Shown here: positions 40,125 through 49,149 of the stretch, piece by piece
Layout of the letters: each line of letters begins with the position of its first letter
Numbering within the stretch: the first letter of the stretch is position 1
Assembly: GCF_013705725.1 (NCBI RefSeq)
Contig: NZ_CP055481.1
Span: forward strand, 2,604,001-2,668,000
Source: Klebsiella sp. RHBSTW-00484
Lineage (GTDB): Bacteria; Pseudomonadota; Gammaproteobacteria; Enterobacterales; Enterobacteriaceae
DNA: 64,000 bases
Reading direction: 5' to 3'
Notes under the pieces: model-generated
The model's database searches: none
What the model was told of the DNA's origin: nothing
The model's input: only the letters and a program-made list of their open reading frames with translations
Program-made: the position numbers and the translations under genes

Positions 40125-40961
40125 ATGGTGATTAGTGGTAATACGCGGCTGATAGCGCATCTTGGCTACCCAACCGCCAAATTTAAAGCGCCGATGATTT
40201 ATAACCCGTGGTTTGCCCATCAGCAGGTTGATGCCAAAGTGGTGCCGATGGGCGTGAAGCCAGAGGATTATGCCGCCTTTGTGCCGACGCTGTTTAAGAT
40301 GACCAATATTATCGGCGCGCTGGTCACCATGCCGCACAAAATCACCACCTGCGAGCTGGTCCAGCATATTAGCCCGACGGCGGCGATTGCCGGAGCCTGT
40401 AACGCGATTCGCCTTGAAGCCGACGGCAGCCTGAGCGGTGATATGTTTGATGGCGATGGATTTGTTCTTGGCATTCAGCGTAAAGGTTTCGTGACACAAG
40501 GGGCGCGAGCGCTGGTGGTTGGTAGCGGCGGCGTAGGCTCGGCCATTGCCGCTTCGCTGGCGGCAGCTGGCGTTAGCGCGCTGACGCTGTACGACGCTCA
40601 TTCGCAGACCGCGGAAGCGCTGGCTGAGCGTCTGCTTGCGCACTATCCTCAGCTGGATATTACCCTGATGCAGCGCGATCCGCAGGGCCACGATCTGGTG
40701 GTTAACGCGACGCCTCTGGGAATGAAAGAGGGCGATCCGCTGCCGCTGGATCCTCAACGTCTGACGCCGGGAACCTTTGTCGGCGAAGTGGTGATGGCCC
40801 AAGAGTTCACGCCATTATTGCTGGCGGCACAGGCGGCGGGATGCCCAATCCAGCGCGGTACCGATATGCTGTTCGAGATGATCCCGGCTTATCTTCGCTT
40901 CTTCAACCTGCCGGTGGCAACCCCGGAACAGCTGCGGGAACTGGCGGAAATTCGTTACTGA
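40125..40961 (+). CDS. Shikimate-dehydrogenase-family oxidoreductase with altered substrate pocket
   Basis: 278 aa AroE-fold enzyme: catalytic Lys72 (LVTMPHKIT), Asn93 (CNAIR), Asp109 (MFDGDGF), and the NAD(P) motif VGSGGVGSAIA. The usual N-terminal SxS pair that holds the shikimate carboxylate is missing: the segment reads GYPTAKFKAPMIYN, with Phe20 and Ala22 in place of the two serines. So this is not an ordinary AroE or YdiB. Operon context suggests oxidation of a shikimate-like acid to feed the dehydratase upstream, but the pocket change means the substrate may differ. AAAGGAG precedes the start. Confidence 0.82.
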   Translation: MVISGNTRLIAHLGYPTAKFKAPMIYNPWFAHQQVDAKVVPMGVKPEDYAAFVPTLFKMTNIIGALVTMPHKITTCELVQHISPTAAIAGACNAIRLEADGSLSGDMFDGDGFVLGIQRKGFVTQGARALVVGSGGVGSAIAASLAAAGVSALTLYDAHSQTAEALAERLLAHYPQLDITLMQRDPQGHDLVVNATPLGMKEGDPLPLDPQRLTPGTFVGEVVMAQEFTPLLLAAQAAGCPIQRGTDMLFEMIPAYLRFFNLPVATPEQLRELAEIRY

Positions 40962-40985
40962 AACGGGCTGGATCCAGTTAATATG

Positions 40986-41011
40986 TCGCTATATTTATTA
41001 ATATATAGCGA
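40986..41011. promoter_or_regulatory. ModE-type palindrome at the start of the ModA-like gene
   Basis: TCGCTATAT (40986-40994) and ATATAGCGA (41003-41011) are perfect inverted repeats with an 8-nt spacer, the layout of E. coli ModE-molybdate operators. It ends 5 bp before the ATG at 41017, so it covers where a ribosome-binding site should be. Confidence 0.8.
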
Positions 41012-41016
41012 TTGTC

Positions 41017-41760
41017 ATGATTACCATCTCTTTAACGCTGCTGGCGGCGGGAAGCCTGAAAAGGGCTTTTATCCCGCTGCTGGCACGCTTTCAGCAGCAA
41101 ACCGGCATCCCGGTCGATGTTCATTTTGGACCTGCAGGCCTGCTGCGCGAGCGCATTGAGGCCGGGGAACCCTGCTCCGTTTTCGCTTCAGCCAATACTC
41201 TACATCCGCAGGCGCTGCGTCAGACCGGGCTGGCCGGAGAGTGCCACTTATTTGCCCGTAATCAGCTTATGCTGACCGCCAGGCGCCGCGTGGAAACCGA
41301 CGAGCGGGACTGGCTGGCGCTTCTCAGCGACCCGGTCTTGCGCCTGGGAACGTCAACACCGGGCTGCGACCCGTCGGGTGACTATACCTGGCAGCTTTTT
41401 TCCCTGATTGAACAACGTTGCCCCGGCGTGGGTGTAGCTATTACGGCTCGCGCCCGGCAGCTGGTAGGGGGACGAGACTCTCTGACCATACCTGCCGGTG
41501 AAACCGCCGGAGCATGGCTGATTCGCGAAAACTTAGCCGATCTGTTTATTGGCTATGCACATTACGCTACGCAGATGACGGCGTGCGCTGACCTGCGTAC
41601 GCTGGTCATACCGCCGTCGTGGAATATTCGCTGCGACTATCAGCTGGCGCAGATTGAACAGAGTGCGGGGGCGCGACTGTTGTGCCGCTTTATCCTCGGC
41701 GTGGAGGGCCAGCGCTTCCTGAAAAACGCTGGTTTTTTGGCTATCAACGATGAATGGTAA
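41017..41760 (+). CDS. ModA-like substrate-binding protein without a signal peptide
   Basis: 247 aa. The chain begins directly with the first strand of a mature ModA-type domain, LTLLAAGSLKRAFIPLL, and continues with GPAGLLRERIEAGEP, a hinge region, and the C-terminal GAR..FILGVEGQRFLKNAGF pattern. No Sec, Tat or lipoprotein signal is visible and stops prevent a longer N-terminus, so the product is probably cytoplasmic. No Shine-Dalgarno sequence is present; a ModE palindrome sits there instead. It is convergent with, and overlaps by 17 bp, the ATPase gene of the neighbouring ABC importer. Oxyanion binding (molybdate or tungstate) is inferred from family and context. Confidence 0.8.
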   Translation: MITISLTLLAAGSLKRAFIPLLARFQQQTGIPVDVHFGPAGLLRERIEAGEPCSVFASANTLHPQALRQTGLAGECHLFARNQLMLTARRRVETDERDWLALLSDPVLRLGTSTPGCDPSGDYTWQLFSLIEQRCPGVGVAITARARQLVGGRDSLTIPAGETAGAWLIRENLADLFIGYAHYATQMTACADLRTLVIPPSWNIRCDYQLAQIEQSAGARLLCRFILGVEGQRFLKNAGFLAINDEW

Positions 41761-42493
41761 ACTGCGGGGCCAGCAGCGGAACCGCCGAGCCGGGATGATT
41801 GATTTTGCGCACCGGCAAACCATAGGCGCGCTGAAGGTTCTCTTCCGTCAACACGTCGATGGATTCTCCTGCCAGCCATTGCCCATCCGGTAACAGAAGC
41901 AAGGTATGGCTCGCTACCTGTAGAGCGTGAGTCGGGTCATGAGTGGTAAACACTACCGTGCGCCGTTGGCGGTGGGCGAGGTCGCTGATTAATTGCAGCA
42001 CCACCTGCTGGTTGGCCAGATCCAGCGCTGAGCAGGGTTCATCCAGCAGGATATTCTGGCTGGCTCCCACCAGCGCTCTGGCGATCAGCACCAGCTGCTG
42101 CTGGCCGCCGGACAGCGAACGAAACACCTTATCGGCCAGCGACGCGATGCCGAGTTGTATCAGCGCCTCCTGCACCTGGCGCTCATCTTCCGCTGAAGGC
42201 TGAGCGAACAGATTGACGTGGCGGGCTCGCCCCATCAGCACTACGTCGCGCACCTGCCAGCTAAAGGCCGGGCGAAAAGATTGTGGCACAATGCCGATAC
42301 CGCCCTCACAGGTAAACTGACCGCCGAGCGGCATCAGTACCCCGGTCAGGGTATCAAGCAGGGAGCTTTTACCGCGCCCGTTTGCGCCGAGCACCGTCCA
42401 GATATCGCCGGAACGGCACTGTAAACTCAATGGGGCAAACAGCGGCTGGCTATGACCATATAACAGGTCGGTTAAACGCAAGGAAAGCGTCAT
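41744..42493 (-). CDS. ABC transporter ATPase of a MolABC/BtuCDF-type importer
   Basis: 249 aa ATPase: Walker A GANGRGKSS (Arg in place of the usual Ser/Ala), signature SLSGGQQQL, Walker B NILLDEP, switch His in TTHDPTHA. Same family as BtuD/FecE/MolC. The start overlaps the end of the permease gene by one base. With a ModE site ahead of the operon, molybdate or tungstate is the likely cargo rather than iron or B12. Confidence 0.88.
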   Translation of the reverse strand: MTLSLRLTDLLYGHSQPLFAPLSLQCRSGDIWTVLGANGRGKSSLLDTLTGVLMPLGGQFTCEGGIGIVPQSFRPAFSWQVRDVVLMGRARHVNLFAQPSAEDERQVQEALIQLGIASLADKVFRSLSGGQQQLVLIARALVGASQNILLDEPCSALDLANQQVVLQLISDLAHRQRRTVVFTTHDPTHALQVASHTLLLLPDGQWLAGESIDVLTEENLQRAYGLPVRKINHPGSAVPLLAPQFTIHR

Positions 42494-43497
42494 CAGAATG
42501 CCCCTCTGCGCCGTGAATGTACCAGCAGATAAGTGAACAGCGGTGCGCCAAGCAGGGCAGTAATAATGCCAATAGGGATCTCGGCCTGGGTTAACGTGCG
42601 GGCAAGGTCATCGACGACAATCATAAAACCGCCGCCAAGCCAGAAGGCGGTCGGCAGCAGACGCCGATGATCGGCCCCCACCAGCAGCCGCGCCAGATGC
42701 GGAATAACCAGTCCGACCCACGCAATGCTGCCGCTCACCGCCACCTGGGAAGCCACCAGCACCGCGCAGCACACCAGCACGCCACGGCGCAGGGCGGTAA
42801 CGGAGACTCCCAGCCCGCGAGCGTCTTTGTCCTCCAGCGCCAGCAGATTAATCCGCCAGCGCAGCTTAAAGAGCACCGCCGCCGCGTAGCCCACTGGAAT
42901 TGCCATCATCAGCACTTTGTGCCAGTTGGCAGTGGCAAAACTACCCAGCAGCCAGAAAACAATGTTTGGCAGCGTTTCTTCAGTATCGGCCAGGTACTGC
43001 ATCAGGCTCACCAGCGCGGCAAAAAAGCCGCTGAGAATAATCCCTGAGAGGATCAGCACCAGCGTGCTTTCCCGCCCCTGAAGTGCGGCAATCAGGTACA
43101 CCAGAATCAGCGCGGCAAGTCCGAAGAAAAAGGTTGAGGTCATCATCAGCAGGGTATTGAGCCCCAGCAGAATCGCCAGCGTACCGCCAAAAGCCGACCC
43201 GGAGGTGACGCCGATAATATGCGGATCCACCAGCGGATTCTGGAACACGCCTTGCAACGTGGCTCCGCACAGCCCCAGCGCACCGCCGGCCAGCAGCGCC
43301 ATCACGATCCTTGGCAGCCTTACCGACCAGACAACCTGTCCGGCCACGCCGTCAACGGGCGAAAGATGCGCCAGCTGGCGGAAAACTTCCGCCAGGCTTA
43401 ACGGGTATTGACCAAAACAGATTGAAGCGACGGCAATTAACAGCGTAACCAGCGCGAGGGTGCATTGTACCAGGGCCGGGTGGCGATTACTGAGCAT
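42493..43497 (-). CDS. FecCD/BtuC-type ABC permease of a MolABC-type importer
   Basis: 334 aa, about ten membrane segments. Motifs: WSVRLPRIVMALLAGGALGLCGATLQGVFQNPLVDPHIIGVTSG in parts and SGSIAWVGLVIPHLARLLVG, the coupling region. Homologous to BtuC but in a clade with MolB-like proteins by context. It overlaps the binding-protein gene by 11 bp, showing tight coupling. Confidence 0.88.
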   Translation of the reverse strand: MLSNRHPALVQCTLALVTLLIAVASICFGQYPLSLAEVFRQLAHLSPVDGVAGQVVWSVRLPRIVMALLAGGALGLCGATLQGVFQNPLVDPHIIGVTSGSAFGGTLAILLGLNTLLMMTSTFFFGLAALILVYLIAALQGRESTLVLILSGIILSGFFAALVSLMQYLADTEETLPNIVFWLLGSFATANWHKVLMMAIPVGYAAAVLFKLRWRINLLALEDKDARGLGVSVTALRRGVLVCCAVLVASQVAVSGSIAWVGLVIPHLARLLVGADHRRLLPTAFWLGGGFMIVVDDLARTLTQAEIPIGIITALLGAPLFTYLLVHSRRRGAF

Positions 43498-44548
43498 CCG
43501 GCGTCCACTTCACGCGATAGAAACGCTGATAGTAATCCTGCGCTTTCGCATCAACATCGACGTTGTTATAGCGGGATGGGTAGAGCTTTTTCGCCATCCA
43601 CAGTTCGCCAATAGCCAGCGCTTCGGGCATCGGGTAGCCCCAGGCTTTGGCGTATTCCGGCATCAGCCACACGCGGTGGTTTTTCACCGCATCAATGCTT
43701 TGCCACTGCGGGTCATTTTGTATTTGCTTGACGACGTCCGGATAGCGGTCCTGGACAAAAATCACCTCCGGGTTCCACTGCAGCACCTGCTCGAGCGACA
43801 CCTGACGTGCGCCTTTCACGCTGGCGGCAGCGACGTTTAGCGCCCCGGCGTGCGTCATCATCAGGCCGGTATATTTACCCGAACCGTAGGTATTGAGATC
43901 CGGATTGGCCATATATACCCGTACCCGCTGGTTTTGCGGAATATCGGCAACCGGCGCGTTGGCTTTTTCCCGCGCGCTAAAGGTGTAGCTGATAAGGTCT
44001 TCAGCCTGAGTTTTACGATCAACCACATCGCCAATCAGGCGGATGCCCTGTTTCAGGCCCTCGTTGTAGGCCTGCTCTTCATCGGCCATCGTCGGGTTCA
44101 TTTTGTTTTTCTCGCCTGCGGCATCCTGGCGCAGCGAGACGGCCACCACCGGGATCCCGGCGTTCTGGATCTGCTGGATCATTGCCAGCGGCGCATAGTT
44201 GGCGACAAACACCACCTGCGGATGCAGCGCCAGCAGGCTCTCGATATTGACCTGAGCCAGATCGCCCGGCATCGGCAGTTTCTCAATGCCTGGCATAAAG
44301 CGGGCAAACTGCGGGCCGAGCTGTTTTTTCCAACTGCTCATCACGCCGACGATATCGTCAGCGGCGTTAAGCTGCACCAGCAGGTTTAAGGTCTGGTGCT
44401 GAAGCACCACGGCGCGGGTGACGTGGTCGGGGAGGGTGACCTCGCGGCCCAACTGGTCGGTGACGATGCGGTCAGCAAAGGCCTGACCGGCGAACAGACT
44501 GGCGCTTAGCAGCGTCAGCGCCAATAAAAAACGCGGTTGTTTTGACAT
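43487..44548 (-). CDS. Periplasmic BtuF/MolA-like binding protein
   Basis: 353 aa with a Sec signal peptide (cleavage after about Ala25, GQAFA). The rest is a class III metal-chelate/oxyanion binding protein: VTDQLGREVTLPDHVTRAVVL at the start and the two-lobe pattern SLEQVLQWNPEVIFV. Relatives bind siderophores, haem, B12, or in the MolA group molybdate/tungstate. The ModE-type box 27 bp upstream favours the MolA role. First gene of a three-gene operon. Confidence 0.87.
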   Translation of the reverse strand: MSKQPRFLLALTLLSASLFAGQAFADRIVTDQLGREVTLPDHVTRAVVLQHQTLNLLVQLNAADDIVGVMSSWKKQLGPQFARFMPGIEKLPMPGDLAQVNIESLLALHPQVVFVANYAPLAMIQQIQNAGIPVVAVSLRQDAAGEKNKMNPTMADEEQAYNEGLKQGIRLIGDVVDRKTQAEDLISYTFSAREKANAPVADIPQNQRVRVYMANPDLNTYGSGKYTGLMMTHAGALNVAAASVKGARQVSLEQVLQWNPEVIFVQDRYPDVVKQIQNDPQWQSIDAVKNHRVWLMPEYAKAWGYPMPEALAIGELWMAKKLYPSRYNNVDVDAKAQDYYQRFYRVKWTPDAQ

Positions 44549-44574
44549 GGAATGGCTCAGTTGCGTAAAGGGAA

Positions 44575-44600
44575 TCGCTATATATTAAAATACATAGCGA
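44575..44600. promoter_or_regulatory. ModE-type palindrome upstream of the molybdate/tungstate importer
   Basis: TCGCTATAT (44575-44583) and ACATAGCGA (44592-44600), an 8-nt spacer and one mismatch. It is 27 bp upstream of the binding-protein start and shares half-sites with the box at 40986. Confidence 0.8.
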
Positions 44601-44646
44601 AACCGATCGCAATTGCTAGCAGGCCATTTACCCCTTCAGGACAGGG

Positions 44647-45454
44647 TTATTCGTAAAAAACCTCTTCATCGGCCATGCGTTCTTCGAGCTGGCTAGCCAC
44701 TTTTTGCAATGAGGCGAGATACTTCTGTGCGGCCTGTTCAATGGTCATTGCCTGGGCCATATACACCAGGTTCAGGCAGCCGACAACCCGCTGCTGGCGG
44801 CGGACGGGCACCGCAATCGAGGCAATTTTCTCCTCCTGCTGCCAGCCGCGAAAGTTTTCGCCATAGCCGTTGTGCCGGGTGCGTTCGAGAATGGCGGCCA
44901 GCTTTTTCTGGCTCCCGCGCCAGTTGATACTCTTCTTCCGGGCGTGCGGCCAGCATCTCGATGATTGGGCTTCGTTCGTGTTCCGGCGCGAAGGCCAGCC
45001 AGGTTAATCCGGAGGCGGTCAGCAGCAGCGGCAGGCGGCGGCCGACCATCGCCCGGTGGAAAGAGAGGCGGCTGAAGCGGTGGGTGGTTTCGCGTACTAC
45101 CATGGCATCAACATCCAGAGTCGTGATGTCGGTGGGCCATAAAACCTCCCGCAAAAGCTCGCCCAGTAGCGGCGTGGCGAGGGCAGAAATCCAATGCTCG
45201 TCACGAAATCCCTCACTTAATTGCCGGACTTTAATGGCTAAACGGAAGCTGTCATCGGAACTGCTGCGGCGAACGTATCCCTCATCCTGTAGCGTTTCCA
45301 GCAGCCGCCTGACGGTGGTGCGATGCAGGCCGCTAAACTCAGCCAGGGTGCCGACCGTCGCGCCTCCGTCGAATTTATTTAACAAATTTAATAACAATAA
45401 CCCGCGGCTTAATCCGCGTACCGTCTTGTAATCCGCTGACGAATTTTCGCTCAT
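44647..45454 (-). pseudogene. mhpR: mhpR, IclR-family activator, frameshifted in a homopolymer
   Basis: The first ~180 residues match MhpR: IclR HTH (SGLHRTTVRRLLETLQDEGYV) and half of the effector domain. At a run of five A on the coding strand (44903-44907) the frame shifts. As written, the chain ends at 44738 (238 aa) with an unrelated Arg/Pro-rich tail. One A fewer restores KLAAILERT, GWQQEEKIASIAVP and NLVYMAQAMTIEQAAQKYL to a stop at 44647 (268 aa), close to the E. coli length. MhpR activates mhpABCDFE with 3-(3-hydroxyphenyl)propionate. Either a real loss of the activator's C-terminal domain or a sequencing error; sequence alone cannot decide. Confidence 0.85.
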
Positions 45455-45485
45455 ATCGCCTCGATAAAAATCATTTTAAACAATC

Positions 45486-45504
45486 ATGTGCACCTGGTGC
45501 ACAT
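45486..45504. promoter_or_regulatory. MhpR operator in the mhpR-mhpA gap
   Basis: ATGTGCACCTGGTGCACAT is a perfect palindrome about a central T and contains the GGTGCACCTGGTGCACA-type site I recall for E. coli MhpR. A TATACT -10 element lies at 45542-45547. Confidence 0.85.
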
Positions 45505-45646
45505 CTGATGATGTTTTGATTGTAGCGCAATTTAGCAACTCTATACTGACCTCACTATAAAAATATATTCACATTTAATTAACAAGTTGCCGCGTTGTTG
45601 ATGTTTTCCAGATAGCGGCAATTTGACCGAAGCGTGAGGTTTTGAA

Positions 45647-47311
45647 ATGACAACATCTAATCCTGATATCCAACCGGTCGTGCAGCATACCGCCCAGGTG
45701 GCGATTGCCGGTGCTGGCCCTGTTGGTCTGATGATCGCCAACTACCTGGGGCAAATGGGCGTCAGCGTGCTGCTGATTGAGAAGCTGGATTCACTGATCG
45801 ATTACCCCCGCGCCATCGGTATCGACGATGAAGCGCTGCGGGCGATGCAGGCCGTCGGACTGGTGGACAACGTGCTGCCGCACACCACGCCGTGGCACGC
45901 CATGCGCTTTCTGACTCCGAAAGGGCGCTGCTTCGCCGATATTCAGCCGATGACCGACGAGTTTGGCTGGTCGCGCCGCAACGCTTTTATTCAACCGCAG
46001 GTGGATGGGGTGATGTATGACGGCCTGAGCCGCTTCCCCCACGTACGCTGCTTGTTCTCCCGCGAAGTTGAAGCCTTCAGCCAGGATAGTGACGGTGTCA
46101 CGTTAAACCTACACGGCAGCGATGGCGAGCACGAAACCGTACGCGCCGACTGGCTGGTGGCCTGCGACGGCGGCGCCAGCATTATTCGCCGGGCGCTGAA
46201 TATTCCCTTTGAAGGGAAAACCGCGCCGAATCAGTGGATTGTTATCGATATTGCTAACGACCCGCTTGCCACTCCGCATGTCTATCTGTGCTGCGACCCG
46301 GTGCGCCCGTACGTCTCCGCCGCGCTGCCGCACGGGGTACGCCGCTTTGAATTTATGGTGATGCCAGGTGAAACCGAGGCCCAGTTGAGCGAGCCGGACA
46401 ATATGCGCAAGCTGCTGAGCAAGGTGCTGCCGGACCCGGATAACGTCGAGCTGATCCGCCAGCGCGTCTATACCCATAACGCGCGCATCGCCGAACGCTT
46501 TCGCGTGGATCGCATACTGCTGGCGGGCGACGCCGCGCACATCATGCCGGTCTGGCAGGGGCAGGGTTACAACAGCGGCATGCGCGATGCCTTCAATCTG
46601 GCGTGGAAGCTGGCGCTGGTGGTGAACGGTCAGGCCGGAGAGTCGCTGCTCGATAGTTACCAGCAGGAGCGCCGGGACCACGCGAAAGCGATGATCGATC
46701 TGTCGGTCACCGCCGGTAACGTTCTGGCGCCGCCGAAACGCTGGCACGGCGCGGTACGCGATGGCGTTACCTGGCTGCTCAACTATCTGCCGCCGGTTAA
46801 ACGCTACTTCCTCGAAATGCGCTTCAAGCCGATGCCGCAGTATCAAGATGGCGCGCTGCTGGCGGAAGGCGAAGGCAAAAATTCCCCGGTCGGCAAGATG
46901 TTTATCCAGCCGAAGGTCACGCTTGAAAACGGTGACGTCACGCTGCTGGATGAGGTGATTGGCGCGAACTTTGCCATCATCGGCTGGGGCTGTAACCCGC
47001 AATGGGGGCTGAGCGATGAGCAGATTTCCCGCTGGCGCGCCGCCGGAGTGCGTTTTATCCAGGTGGTGCCGGAGGTGCAGATTCATTGCGACCAGGACAA
47101 CGTTCCCGGCGTCATTCGCCTCGGCGACACGCAAAATCGCCTGAAAAGCTGGTTTGCGCAGCACGATACCGCCATCGCCGTCGTGCGTCCGGACCGCTTC
47201 GTCGCCACCGTGGCGATACCGCAAACCCTGGGCAATAAGCTTGATGCGCTGGCGAGTAAAATGCAGCTGGCATCCGCGCAACCCGCAGCAAAGATTGAAC
47301 AGGTGGCCTGA
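45647..47311 (+). CDS. mhpA: 3-(3-hydroxyphenyl)propionate hydroxylase MhpA
   Basis: 554 aa class A flavin monooxygenase. FAD dinucleotide motif [22 protein letters not shown](P)H/FAD motif [14 protein letters not shown], and the FAD-ribityl motif [21 protein letters not shown]. It hydroxylates 3-(3-hydroxyphenyl)propionate to the 2,3-dihydroxy compound with NADH and O2. First gene of the operon, divergent from mhpR; GAGG precedes the start. mhpB starts one base after its stop. Confidence 0.97.
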   Translation: MTTSNPDIQPVVQHTAQVAIAGAGPVGLMIANYLGQMGVSVLLIEKLDSLIDYPRAIGIDDEALRAMQAVGLVDNVLPHTTPWHAMRFLTPKGRCFADIQPMTDEFGWSRRNAFIQPQVDGVMYDGLSRFPHVRCLFSREVEAFSQDSDGVTLNLHGSDGEHETVRADWLVACDGGASIIRRALNIPFEGKTAPNQWIVIDIANDPLATPHVYLCCDPVRPYVSAALPHGVRRFEFMVMPGETEAQLSEPDNMRKLLSKVLPDPDNVELIRQRVYTHNARIAERFRVDRILLAGDAAHIMPVWQGQGYNSGMRDAFNLAWKLALVVNGQAGESLLDSYQQERRDHAKAMIDLSVTAGNVLAPPKRWHGAVRDGVTWLLNYLPPVKRYFLEMRFKPMPQYQDGALLAEGEGKNSPVGKMFIQPKVTLENGDVTLLDEVIGANFAIIGWGCNPQWGLSDEQISRWRAAGVRFIQVVPEVQIHCDQDNVPGVIRLGDTQNRLKSWFAQHDTAIAVVRPDRFVATVAIPQTLGNKLDALASKMQLASAQPAAKIEQVA

Positions 47312-47312
47312 T

Positions 47313-48257
47313 ATGAATGCCTATCTTCATTGTCTCTCGCATACCCCGCTGGTGGGCTATGTTGACCCGGAGCAGGCGGTGCTGGACGAGGTCAACGGCG
47401 TGATCGCCGACGCGCGGGCGCGAATTGCCGCCTTCGACCCGGAACTGGTGGTGCTGTTTGCCCCCGATCACTACAACGGCTTTTTCTACGACGTGATGCC
47501 ACCGTTCTGCCTGGGCATTGGCGCAACCTCTATTGGCGATTTCGCCAGCGCCAGCGGCGAGCTACCGGTGCCGACGGCGCTGGCGGAGGCCTGCGCTCAC
47601 GCGGTGATGAAAGACGGTATCGACCTGGCGGTCTCTTACTGTATGCAGGTGGATCATGGCTTTGCGCAACCGCTGGAGTTTCTGCTCGGCGGGCTGGATA
47701 AGCTGCCGGTTCTGCCGGTGTTTATCAACGGCGTGGCGACGCCGCTGCCGGGGTTTCAGCGCACCCGGATGCTGGGCGAAGCCATCGGCCGCTTTCTCAC
47801 CACTCTCAATAAACGCGTACTGATCCTCGGTTCCGGTGGACTTTCGCACCAGCCGCCGGTCCCGGAGCTGGCGAAGGCTGATGCGCATATGCGCGACCGG
47901 CTGCTGGGCAGCGGCAAACAGCTGCCGCCGGACGAGCGCGAGCTGCGCCAGCAGCGGGTAATCGGCGCGGCGAAGCAGTTTATTAAGGATCAAAACTCGC
48001 TCTATCCGCTCAACCCCATCTGGGATAACCGCTTTATGAGCCTGCTGGAGCAGGGGCGGCTGGCGGAGCTGGATGCCGTGAGTAACGAAGAGCTGTCGGC
48101 GATGGCGGGTAAATCGACGCACGAAATTAAAACCTGGGTAGCCGCCTTTGCTGCGCTATCCGCTTTTGGCAACTGGCGCAGCGAAGGCCGCTATTACCGA
48201 CCCATCCCCGAGTGGATTGCCGGATTTGGCTCGCTGAGTGCCGCCACGCAGAACTGA
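47313..48257 (+). CDS. mhpB: 2,3-dihydroxyphenylpropionate 1,2-dioxygenase MhpB
   Basis: 314 aa from [21 protein letters not shown], the conserved MhpB start; the frame is open into mhpA but that part is not protein. LigB-type extradiol dioxygenase with His in CLSHTPL and FAPDHYNGF and acidic ligand further along. It cleaves the ring meta to the hydroxyls using Fe2+. Sits between mhpA and mhpC with 1 and 16 bp gaps. Confidence 0.97.
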   Translation: MNAYLHCLSHTPLVGYVDPEQAVLDEVNGVIADARARIAAFDPELVVLFAPDHYNGFFYDVMPPFCLGIGATSIGDFASASGELPVPTALAEACAHAVMKDGIDLAVSYCMQVDHGFAQPLEFLLGGLDKLPVLPVFINGVATPLPGFQRTRMLGEAIGRFLTTLNKRVLILGSGGLSHQPPVPELAKADAHMRDRLLGSGKQLPPDERELRQQRVIGAAKQFIKDQNSLYPLNPIWDNRFMSLLEQGRLAELDAVSNEELSAMAGKSTHEIKTWVAAFAALSAFGNWRSEGRYYRPIPEWIAGFGSLSAATQN

Positions 48258-48273
48258 ATAAAAGGGAGAACAT

Positions 48274-49140
48274 ATGAGCTATCAACCACAAACCGAAGCC
48301 GCTACCAGTCGTTTCCTCAACGTTGAAGAGGACGGAAAAACCTTACGCATTCACTTTAACGACTGCGGCCAGGGCGATGAAACCGTGGTCCTGCTGCACG
48401 GCTCCGGCCCCGGCGCTACCGGCTGGGCTAACTTCAGCCGCAATATCGATCCGCTGGTCGAGGCGGGCTACCGGGTGATTCTGCTGGACTGCCCCGGCTG
48501 GGGGAAAAGCGACTCTATCATCAACGGTGGTTCCCGTTCTGATCTCAACGCCCGGGTGCTGAAAAGCGTCGTTGACCAACTGGATATCAGCAAAGCGCAT
48601 CTGCTGGGCAACTCCATGGGCGGCCACAGCGCGGTGGCCTTTACCCTGAGCTGGCCGGAACGCGTTGGCAAACTGGTGCTGATGGGCGGCGGAACCGGCG
48701 GCATGAGCCTGTTTACGCCGATGCCGACGGAAGGGATCAAGCTGCTCAACGGCCTGTACCGCGAACCGACCATCGAAAACCTGAAAAAGATGATGAATAT
48801 CTTTGTTTTCGATACCCGCGATCTGACCGAAGCGCTGTTCGAAGCGCGCCTCAACAATATGCTGTCGCGGCGGGATCATCTGGACAACTTTGTCAAAAGC
48901 CTGGAAGCCAATCCGAAGCAGTTCCCGGACTTCAGCCCGCGCCTTGGAGAAATCAGCGCCCGGACCTTGATCGTTTGGGGGCGTAACGACCGCTTCGTAC
49001 CGATGGACGCCGGGCTGCGTCTGCTGGCAGGCATTAACGGCTCTGAACTGCATATCTATCGCGACTGCGGCCACTGGGCGCAGTGGGAACACGCGGATAG
49101 CTTCAACCAGCTAGTGCTCGATTTTCTGGCGCGGACTTAA
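48274..49140 (+). CDS. mhpC: 2-hydroxy-6-ketonona-2,4-dienedioate hydrolase MhpC
   Basis: 288 aa alpha/beta hydrolase. Oxyanion region [12 protein letters not shown], nucleophile Ser114 in [10 protein letters not shown], Asp in WGRNDRFVP, His in [11 protein letters not shown]. It splits the ring-fission product into 2-hydroxypentadienoate and succinate (or fumarate from the cinnamate branch). AAAGGGAG lies before the start. Confidence 0.97.
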   Translation: MSYQPQTEAATSRFLNVEEDGKTLRIHFNDCGQGDETVVLLHGSGPGATGWANFSRNIDPLVEAGYRVILLDCPGWGKSDSIINGGSRSDLNARVLKSVVDQLDISKAHLLGNSMGGHSAVAFTLSWPERVGKLVLMGGGTGGMSLFTPMPTEGIKLLNGLYREPTIENLKKMMNIFVFDTRDLTEALFEARLNNMLSRRDHLDNFVKSLEANPKQFPDFSPRLGEISARTLIVWGRNDRFVPMDAGLRLLAGINGSELHIYRDCGHWAQWEHADSFNQLVLDFLART

Positions 49141-49149
49141 GGAATCATC

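Noticed and set aside
46109..47281. 390-codon open frame antisense to mhpA
   Set aside because: Shadow of a GC-rich gene; mhpA on the other strand is unmistakable. Similar long shadows occur opposite ppsA, aroH and sufB.
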